NCBI GenBank assembly: GCA_016934645.1 | Contig: JAFGSL010000191.1 | Span: 1-5,187 of the forward strand | Direction: 5' to 3' | Source of the DNA: Anaerolineae bacterium | Lineage (GTDB): Bacteria; Chloroflexota; Anaerolineae; B4-G1; SLSP01 | DNA length: 5,187 nucleotides | Part shown: positions 1 through 5,187 of the stretch, piece by piece | How the letters are laid out: the number at the start of each line of letters is the position of its first letter | How positions within the stretch are numbered: position 1 is the first letter of the stretch | The notes under the pieces: generated by a model | Databases searched by the model: none | What the model was told of the DNA's origin: nothing | What the model saw: only the letters and a program-made list of their open reading frames with translations | Program-made: the position numbers and the translations under genes

Positions 1-3000
1 CCGGACAGGAAATCCCGTTCAGCAGCGGATGCTTGCTCCTGAACGAAGAGGCGCGGGTGTTCGGCGCGCAGTTTGAGCGTGATTTCAACTCAGTTATCGT
101 AGCACCGTTGTTACATCGCGATGAAATGATTGGCCTCTTTATGGCGGCGCGTTCTACTGCCGAGCCGGCTTTTACCAATCTGGATGTGGCGCTGATCTCG
201 GTCGTTGCCAGTCAGGCTGCGGCAGCCCTCGAGAACTTCCGCTTGTTGGCTTCGCTGAACCAAGAAAAGACACAGTTGGAATTGCTCTATCGCTTGGGGC
301 AGCATCTCTCCAGCAGTCTGGACATTCACACAGTTTGCCAGTTGGCCCTGGATGAAATCTGCACAGTTTTTGGGGAGGCCTCTGGGTTACTCTTCATCGT
401 GGATGCCAAGACGGAAGCCATACAGTTGATGGCCCGGGTCAGGTTTCCAGATGAACAACTAAAGTTTATGATGGAGCGTTTCCAGGCGGGTGGAGGGGTG
501 ACCGGTTGGGTGGTTAAGCACCGGCAGATGGCGGTGCTGGACGATGTGGCGAATGATCCGCGTTGGCTTATGGTAAATCAAGGGGGACCTCCGAGGTCTG
601 GGGTCAGTGTGCCCTTGTTGAGCGGTGAAGATTTGATTGGCGTTATGACGCTCTCCGTGTCCGGCCGGGCGTTCTTCACACCCGAATACTGCCGGTTGTT
701 GGAGTCGGCGGCAGCAACCATTGCCATCGCCATCTTCAATGCGCAGTTGTTTGGCAAGGTGCAACAGCGTGCGAGAGAACAAGAGCATATCAACGAAGTC
801 GCACGTGCGTTGAACACACTCGATATGCAGCAGGCTTTTCCTGTGTTAGTGCAGTGCTTGTTCGGACTGGCCGAATGTGAGCCGGTTGTGCTCGCGTTAC
901 GCGATGAAGCACGCCATGTCCTGACGGTTGCGGAATCCACCTTCCTGGCGGCGCCAGTCGGGAGCGCGTTGACCTTGCCCTCCGATATACAGGCGCACGT
1001 GCAGGGCATGCGACCGCATGTCTGCGCTGTTCAGGGTGAAGCGCGCAATGAGCCGTTGTTCGTGGAACTCCAGGCGCTTGGCGCGCGCTCAAGAGTGTTG
1101 CTCCCGTTGATCGCCAGTGGGCAGGTGATGGGGGTGTTGTATCTGGGAAGCCGGCAGGCGCCTGCCTCGGGGCAACTTCCTCTCTTACAGCAGATCGCCG
1201 ATATGGCGGCCATCGCTGTGGAGAATGATCGTCTGTTCCGCGCCGAGCAGCGCCAACGCGAGGTCGCTGAACGCTTGCGGGAGACGGCGCTGGTCGTCAA
1301 CACGCTTGACCTGCAAGAAGTGCTGACCCTGATCATGGATCAATTGGAAAGCATCTTCCCTTACGATAGCGGCAGTATTCAGATTCTCGAACAGGACGCC
1401 ATGTGCGTGATTGCCACGCGCAACGCTCCCCACGCGCCAGTAGGGTTGTGTTATACGCTGAAAGAATATCCGTATAACCGGCGTCTGGCAGCGGGCGAAG
1501 TGGTTATCATCGAGGATGTTCAGCAACAAAATATGGGCTGGATTCCTTTTACTGAGGCGCTCTATATGCGCTCAAACATCGGCGTGCCCTTGTGGGTGGG
1601 CGATAGGGTTATCGGCGCATTGACTATCGATAACAGGGGCGTGCGGGTGTACACGGAAGAGGATGTCCGTGTGATCCAGGCGTTTGCACAACAGGCGGCC
1701 ACTGCCATCCAAAATGCCCGGCTGTTCGAGGCGCAGCGCGTTCAGCGGGAACTGGCCGAGGCGCTGGCAACAGCAGCAGCGGTGGTCAGCAGTGTGTTGG
1801 ACTTCGATCAAGTATTGGATTACATTCTGGATCAAGTAGTGCGTTTTGTGCACGGCGACACCTACAACATCATCCTGATTGAGGGTGAAAGGGGACGTAT
1901 GATCCGCTGGCGCGGCTACGAAGAGAATCAGATCTCCATGCCGTCTCAAGGTCGTGATAATATCCCCATCATGAACTATCCGAGTCTGGTCAAGATGATC
2001 GAGGATGGCCAGCCAACATTTGTGGGCGACACCCAGACAGATCCGCGTTGGCGGCTGTCTCGCGGACAAGAAAAGCTCCGCGCCTATGTTGCTGCTCCTA
2101 TTCGCATTGCCGGCAAAACCGAAGGATTTATCAACGTCGCCGGGCTAACTCCCCACCAGTTCGGTCCGCAGGAGGCGCAGCGGCTCAAAGCCTTTGCCGA
2201 TCATGCCTCGATTGCGCTTCAGAACGCGCGTATGTTCCAGGAAACATTGCGCCACACCGAGGTATTGGAGCGGCGGGTGCGTGAACGTACCGCCGAACTC
2301 GAGGCGCAAAACACCTGGTTAGAAGCTGTCCTCGGTAGTACCTCCGATGGTATGATTATTACCGATAGCGACGGGCAAATTGCGGATACCAACCGGGTCG
2401 CCAGAATGTGGCTCTACCATTCCCTGCCGGCGTCCGATGTCGAGCGATTGCGCGAGGCGGTCCGTGACCTGGCGCGGCGCGCGCATCTCCGGCCGGATGC
2501 AGTGCTGGAATTGACCGGCCTGGACCTGGAATTGAGCGCGTCGCCTATATTTGGGGCAGAAGGCGCCGAGGGGCCTGCTATCCTCGTTGTCGTCCATGAC
2601 GTGAGCTATCTCAAGGCATTGGATCGCGTTAAATCCCAGTTTGTTTCCAATATCTCGCATGAACTCCGTACGCCGTTGACTTCGATTCGTCTATATTCTT
2701 CTCTGATCCAGCGCAGTGCATCCGAAAATGCAGATCGTTACTTCGAACCGCTGGATCGTGAAGTAGATCGTCTCTCCAAACTGGTGGAGGACATCCTCCA
2801 GATTTCACGTATCGAAGCAGGACAGTTGGAGCTAGACCGGCGGGTTGTCGATCTGAATCCGTTGACGGAGATGGCCGTGATGAGCCATCATATCTTGGCC
2901 GAAGCACGCGGCCTGACGGTGACGTATCAGACCGCCAACGGAAAAACGATGGTTTCGGTTGACTACGACAGATTTATGCAGGTGGTTAATAACCTGATCG

Positions 3001-3314
3001 AGAATGCGATCAACTATACCCCCAGTGGAGGACAGATTTCGGTAGCTACGGAATGTCGTGAGAAAGATGGGCGCATGTGGGCGACGGTGACGGTGCGGGA
3101 TACTGGCATGGGTGTTCCCGCACATGAGATCCAGCATCTCTTCGAGCGGTTTTTCCGCGGCAGTGAACCACAAGAAATGCGCATCCAGGGTAGCGGCCTG
3201 GGATTGGCAATTGTCAAAGAGATAGTAGAATTGCATGGCGGCTCGGTAACCGTTGACAGTCAGGCCGGCGCCGGTTCGACGTTCACGGTGTGGATCCCTG
3301 TGATGGAAGCCTGA
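1..3314 (+). CDS. Multi-GAF/PAS sensor histidine kinase, 5'-truncated by window edge
   Basis: This is a cytoplasmic sensor kinase that should autophosphorylate on histidine and pass the phosphate to a receiver domain. The frame is open to the left edge (first whole codon at base 3), and a GAF domain is already under way there, so the TTG at 33 is not the real start. Counting that TTG as residue 1: the end of GAF1 is about 1-72, GAF2 86-240, GAF3 252-402, GAF4 413-565 and GAF5 574-735. A coiled-coil linker follows (about 743-768, with the RERTAELE motif), then PAS (763-860), HisKA (866-931) and HATPase_c (975-1090). The phospho-acceptor is His876 in SHELRTPLTS; the ExxT after it suggests phosphatase activity too. 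The ATP site is complete: N-box Asn991, G1 DTGMG (Asp1023), F-box FERFF (1037) and G2 GSGLGL (1053). No membrane segment is visible, and there is no C-terminal receiver. The GAF ligands cannot be told from sequence. The kinase call is very secure; the partner assignment is inferred from the next gene. Confidence 0.96.
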   Translation, partial: GQEIPFSSGCLLLNEEARVFGAQFERDFNSVIVAPLLHRDEMIGLFMAARSTAEPAFTNLDVALISVVASQAAAALENFRLLASLNQEKTQLELLYRLGQHLSSSLDIHTVCQLALDEICTVFGEASGLLFIVDAKTEAIQLMARVRFPDEQLKFMMERFQAGGGVTGWVVKHRQMAVLDDVANDPRWLMVNQGGPPRSGVSVPLLSGEDLIGVMTLSVSGRAFFTPEYCRLLESAAATIAIAIFNAQLFGKVQQRAREQEHINEVARALNTLDMQQAFPVLVQCLFGLAECEPVVLALRDEARHVLTVAESTFLAAPVGSALTLPSDIQAHVQGMRPHVCAVQGEARNEPLFVELQALGARSRVLLPLIASGQVMGVLYLGSRQAPASGQLPLLQQIADMAAIAVENDRLFRAEQRQREVAERLRETALVVNTLDLQEVLTLIMDQLESIFPYDSGSIQILEQDAMCVIATRNAPHAPVGLCYTLKEYPYNRRLAAGEVVIIEDVQQQNMGWIPFTEALYMRSNIGVPLWVGDRVIGALTIDNRGVRVYTEEDVRVIQAFAQQAATAIQNARLFEAQRVQRELAEALATAAAVVSSVLDFDQVLDYILDQVVRFVHGDTYNIILIEGERGRMIRWRGYEENQISMPSQGRDNIPIMNYPSLVKMIEDGQPTFVGDTQTDPRWRLSRGQEKLRAYVAAPIRIAGKTEGFINVAGLTPHQFGPQEAQRLKAFADHASIALQNARMFQETLRHTEVLERRVRERTAELEAQNTWLEAVLGSTSDGMIITDSDGQIADTNRVARMWLYHSLPASDVERLREAVRDLARRAHLRPDAVLELTGLDLELSASPIFGAEGAEGPAILVVVHDVSYLKALDRVKSQFVSNISHELRTPLTSIRLYSSLIQRSASENADRYFEPLDREVDRLSKLVEDILQISRIEAGQLELDRRVVDLNPLTEMAVMSHHILAEARGLTVTYQTANGKTMVSVDYDRFMQVVNNLIENAINYTPSGGQISVATECREKDGRMWATVTVRDTGMGVPAHEIQHLFERFFRGSEPQEMRIQGSGLGLAIVKEIVELHGGSVTVDSQAGAGSTFTVWIPVMEA

Positions 3315-3325
3315 ACAATTGTGCT

Positions 3326-3350
3326 GCGCGCCTCACAAGACGCGCGCTTT
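3326..3350 (+). terminator. GC hairpin plus short T run between the two kinase genes; possible weak terminator or attenuator
   Basis: GCGCGC at 3326-3331 pairs with GCGCGC at 3342-3347. Inside the loop, TC (3333-3334) can pair with GA (3339-3340) across one C-C mismatch, leaving an ACAA tetraloop. Only three T follow (3348-3350), then GG, so this is a poor fit to a full intrinsic terminator. It lies 11 bases after the first kinase's stop codon and 18 bases before the next gene's Shine-Dalgarno. It could lower expression of the downstream gene, stabilise the 3' end of the upstream transcript, or be chance in GC-rich DNA. Confidence 0.4.
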
Positions 3351-3368
3351 GGAAATGTTTTGTGACCT

Positions 3369-3375
3369 AAGGAGG
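3369..3375 (+). promoter_or_regulatory. Strong Shine-Dalgarno for the receiver-kinase gene
   Basis: AAGGAGG matches the anti-Shine-Dalgarno closely and sits 5 bases before the ATG at 3381. This fixes the start of the receiver-kinase. It also implies independent, efficient initiation rather than translational coupling to the upstream gene, whose stop is 66 bp away. Confidence 0.85.
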
Positions 3376-3380
3376 AATCA

Positions 3381-4487
3381 ATGCCGAAGAAGCAAATCCT
3401 CGTCGTAGAGGATCAAGACCTTTTACTGATGGCTATCCGTGACGTGTTGGAAATGGAAGGGTATAAGGTGGCCACTGCCAGTGATGGCATTGAGGGATTG
3501 GAAGTGATGCAAAAGCACGTCCCAGATCTTATCATTGCCGATATTTCGATGCCTCGGATGGACGGTTACAAGTTTTTCGAAGCGGTTCATGCCCGTTCCG
3601 AGTGGGTGCCGATTCCTTTTATCTTTTTGACGGCGCGGGCGGAAAAGGAAGATCGTTTGAAGGGCAAAGCCATGGGCGCTGAAGATTACCTCGTCAAACC
3701 CTTCGATCCACAGGAACTTCTCGTCGTCGTGCGCTCGCGGATCGGCAGGGCCGAGGCCATACGTGAAGCGACCGAGGGTGAATTTGAGGAACTCAAACAG
3801 CAAATCATCACATTGCTGAGCCACGAGCTGCGAACACCGTTGACCAGCGTTTACGGGTACACCGAGTTAGCTTTGGAGGATGCCGCTACATTGCCATCAA
3901 GCGAATTCCAACAGTATCTTGTGGGTATCCGGCGCGGCGCTGATCGGCTGAGAACCCTTGTTGAAGACTTGCTGATGATTGTGCGCCTGGATACCGGGCA
4001 GTTAGAACGAGAATTCCGCCTTCTGGCGACACCGCGTGACAATCTTGGCGAGATGATCCTACACACCGTTGATATGTTCCGCGTGCAAGCAGTGCGTGAA
4101 GACATCGCTCTGGAAGTCAAAGTCACCCCTAATTTGCCATCAGTGTTGGTCTACGACAGCTTTTTTACCGATGCACTTGGCCGGTTGATCGATAACGCGC
4201 TCAAGTTCTCCCGCAACAAAGGGGAGCGGGTGACGGTTTCTGCCGAAGCTGTAGATGGCTGGGTAGTCATAGCCGTCACCGATGAGGGTGTTGGTATCTC
4301 TCCACAGGGTGTCGCGCGTCTCTTCGAACGTTTCCGCCAGATCGACCGAGAGAAAATGGAACAACAAGGCACCGGTCTGGGGCTATCGATTGTCAAGGCC
4401 TTGATTACGTGTATGGAAGGCGAAGTCGGCGTCGAGAGTGAGCTAGGCTTAGGCAGTACCTTCACGATTCGTTTGCCGGCGCTGTGA
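3381..4487 (+). CDS. Receiver-histidine kinase fusion (REC-HisKA-HATPase_c), orphan of output domain
   Basis: This 368-aa soluble protein combines a response-regulator receiver (about 5-121) with a complete kinase core. The receiver has the acidic pair Glu10/Asp11, phospho-acceptor Asp54 (in IIADISMP), Thr84 and Lys106 (KPF), so it should be phosphorylatable. A short helical linker (about 122-140) leads directly into HisKA with His148 in SHELRTPLTS. HATPase_c follows with N-box Asn272, G1 DEGVG (Asp301), F-box LFERF (314-318) and G2 GTGLGL (330-335). There is no PAS, GAF or membrane sensor and no DNA-binding or enzymatic output, so the receiver most likely acts as the input switch for the kinase. 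The ATG is supported by the Shine-Dalgarno just upstream and by the receiver starting at residue 5. It lies 66 bp after the multi-GAF kinase on the same strand, which makes that kinase the likely phosphodonor (inference). Translation ends with in-frame tandem stops, TGA then TAG (4485-4490). The last 26 bp overlap the convergent dehydrogenase gene. Confidence 0.95.
   Translation: MPKKQILVVEDQDLLLMAIRDVLEMEGYKVATASDGIEGLEVMQKHVPDLIIADISMPRMDGYKFFEAVHARSEWVPIPFIFLTARAEKEDRLKGKAMGAEDYLVKPFDPQELLVVVRSRIGRAEAIREATEGEFEELKQQIITLLSHELRTPLTSVYGYTELALEDAATLPSSEFQQYLVGIRRGADRLRTLVEDLLMIVRLDTGQLEREFRLLATPRDNLGEMILHTVDMFRVQAVREDIALEVKVTPNLPSVLVYDSFFTDALGRLIDNALKFSRNKGERVTVSAEAVDGWVVIAVTDEGVGISPQGVARLFERFRQIDREKMEQQGTGLGLSIVKALITCMEGEVGVESELGLGSTFTIRLPAL
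4462..4487. other. Tail-to-tail overlap of two convergent genes
   Basis: The last 26 bp of the receiver-kinase (+) are also the last codons and stop of the dehydrogenase (-). Both C-termini look natural: the kinase ends shortly after the STFTIRLP strand that closes HATPase_c domains, and the dehydrogenase ends soon after its final conserved stretch. No strong hairpin with a T run is visible on either strand here. The best candidate is a 4-bp GCTG/CAGC stem at 4481-4494, so transcripts may run into each other. Confidence 0.85.
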
Positions 4488-5187
4488 TAGCAGCCACGTC
4501 GACCAACACCTTAAGCGCCCCACGCCATCCGGCGTGCGAGAAAGCCGTGAGCATCGCCTCGAATGGATAGCGTGCCTCAACCAGCGGCGTAACGTCCACT
4601 GCGCCGCGCGCCAGCAGGCGTAGCGCCGCTGCCAATGGCCCGCACCGCGATCCCACGAGCGTGATTTCATCCACGACTATGCTGGTGAGGTTGGCCTCCA
4701 CTGTGCCGTGATACGTAGACTTGAGCACCACTGTCCCGCGTGGCCGCACCAACGTGCGGGCTGTAGCATAGCCATCGGGATGTCCGGTTGCCTCGACGAC
4801 GATGTCAGCGCGTGACAGTCCCTCGACCTGCGCATCGCGCGCCACGCATAGTGTAGCGATTCCCCGCCGCGCCAAAATGTCCAGTTTCTCCGCGTGCCGT
4901 CCGATGACGGTCAGCTCGCAACCGGTGAGCGCCAGCACTTGCGCGCACAGCAGGCCGAGCTTGCCATCCCCCAAAACGATGACGCGATCCGTGGGATGGA
5001 CGTGGACTTGTTCGAGAATCTCGCAGGCTGCGGCTAACGGCTCAGTGAACACGGCGATCTCATCGGGTATGCTGTCTGGGACGGCGTACAGGTTTGCTAC
5101 CGGCAGCATGAGATACTCGGCGAACGCGCCATCGCGCCCGCTGATGCCGAGTGTCGTGCGGTGAGGGCAGTGGGTTTGCCGTCCCGC
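4462..5187 (-). CDS. Zinc-type medium-chain alcohol/polyol dehydrogenase, N-terminus beyond window
   Basis: The product is probably a cytosolic NAD(P)-dependent oxidoreductase acting on an alcohol or polyol; the substrate is unknown. The reading frame is open to the right edge and gives 241 residues. The ATG at 5109 is internal, because the 26 codons upstream of it continue the family pattern: HCPHRTTLGI, then GRDGAFAEYL. Cys7 of the visible part fits the last structural-zinc cysteine, and the earlier cysteines and the Cys/His catalytic ligands would be off the window. Glu49 in TEPLAAACEI is placed like the glutamate zinc ligand of the sorbitol/threonine dehydrogenase branch. The Rossmann fold begins at about 67 with the VLGDGKLGLL loop (Gly73, Gly75, Gly78). 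The next strand ends in IGRH (95-98) with no acidic residue, which favours NADP over NAD. Roughly 80-110 residues appear to be missing compared with typical family members. The C-terminus looks complete, ending at TGA (4464-4462). It converges on the receiver-kinase and shares no obvious function with it. Confidence 0.92.
   Translation of the reverse strand, partial: AGRQTHCPHRTTLGISGRDGAFAEYLMLPVANLYAVPDSIPDEIAVFTEPLAAACEILEQVHVHPTDRVIVLGDGKLGLLCAQVLALTGCELTVIGRHAEKLDILARRGIATLCVARDAQVEGLSRADIVVEATGHPDGYATARTLVRPRGTVVLKSTYHGTVEANLTSIVVDEITLVGSRCGPLAAALRLLARGAVDVTPLVEARYPFEAMLTAFSHAGWRGALKVLVDVAAITAPANES

Noticed and set aside
33..35. TTG at 33 as the true start of the first kinase
   Set aside because: The frame is open from base 3 to the window edge, and the preceding codons read as a continuing GAF domain. 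The remaining GAF1 part is too short to be a whole domain.
459..1529. Several antisense reading frames of about 100-145 codons inside the first kinase
   Set aside because: They lie opposite well-conserved GAF domains and show no recognisable domain. They are by-products of the GC-rich coding strand.
86..2240. Bilin-binding (phytochrome or cyanobacteriochrome) GAF domains
   Set aside because: I looked at the cysteines in the GAF domains. None sits in the Cys-His or DxCF-type contexts expected for chromophore attachment, so there is no support for a photoreceptor.
3315..3380. A separate sigma-70 promoter for the receiver-kinase
   Set aside because: No convincing -35/-10 pair with 16-18 bp spacing is visible in the 66-bp gap. 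Co-transcription with the first kinase is simpler.
5107..5109. ATG at 5109 (- strand) as the start of the dehydrogenase
   Set aside because: The 26 upstream codons encode conserved dehydrogenase sequence, including HCPHRTTLGI and the GAFAEYL motif, so this methionine is internal.
4802..5164. 120-codon + strand reading frame opposite the dehydrogenase
   Set aside because: It is rich in Ser, Arg, Thr and Pro with no domain pattern, and it mirrors the conserved dehydrogenase on the other strand.
1..5187. Mobile element, CRISPR array, tRNA or defence system
   Set aside because: No short direct-repeat array, terminal inverted repeats, transposase or integrase motifs, or tRNA-like cloverleaf were seen. 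The coding content is signalling and metabolism.

Overview
The window holds two complete or nearly complete signalling genes on the + strand and one dehydrogenase gene on the - strand that runs off the right edge. Sampled lines suggest a GC content in the mid-to-upper 50s percent, perhaps slightly higher in the dehydrogenase (estimated by eye). Tandem-GAF histidine kinases followed by a kinase with an N-terminal receiver are common in Chloroflexota (Roseiflexus, Chloroflexus, Anaerolineae) and also occur in cyanobacteria and other environmental bacteria. A Chloroflexota-like genome is my best guess. It is an inference from architecture only.

Layout. Positions 1-3314 (+) carry a large soluble sensor histidine kinase whose start lies left of the window. 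Its visible order is partial GAF, four more GAF domains, coiled-coil linker, PAS, HisKA, HATPase_c. A 66-bp gap (3315-3380) holds a GC-rich hairpin followed by TTT, then a strong Shine-Dalgarno. Positions 3381-4487 (+) encode a 368-aa protein with a receiver domain fused in front of a second full HisKA-HATPase_c kinase core. Positions 4462-5187 (-) encode the C-terminal 241 residues of a zinc-type medium-chain alcohol/polyol dehydrogenase. It converges on the second kinase and overlaps its 3' end by 26 bp.

How they may work together. The first kinase has no receiver of its own. The second has a receiver with all phosphorylation residues but no sensor or classical output domain. The simplest model is a relay: the multi-GAF/PAS kinase senses cytoplasmic signals and phosphorylates Asp54 of the receiver, and this sets the activity of the attached second kinase, which then passes phosphate to a regulator not present here. 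The dehydrogenase faces the opposite way and is probably not part of this unit. I saw no tRNA, rRNA, CRISPR array, insertion sequence or phage signal, and no non-coding stretch longer than 66 bp.
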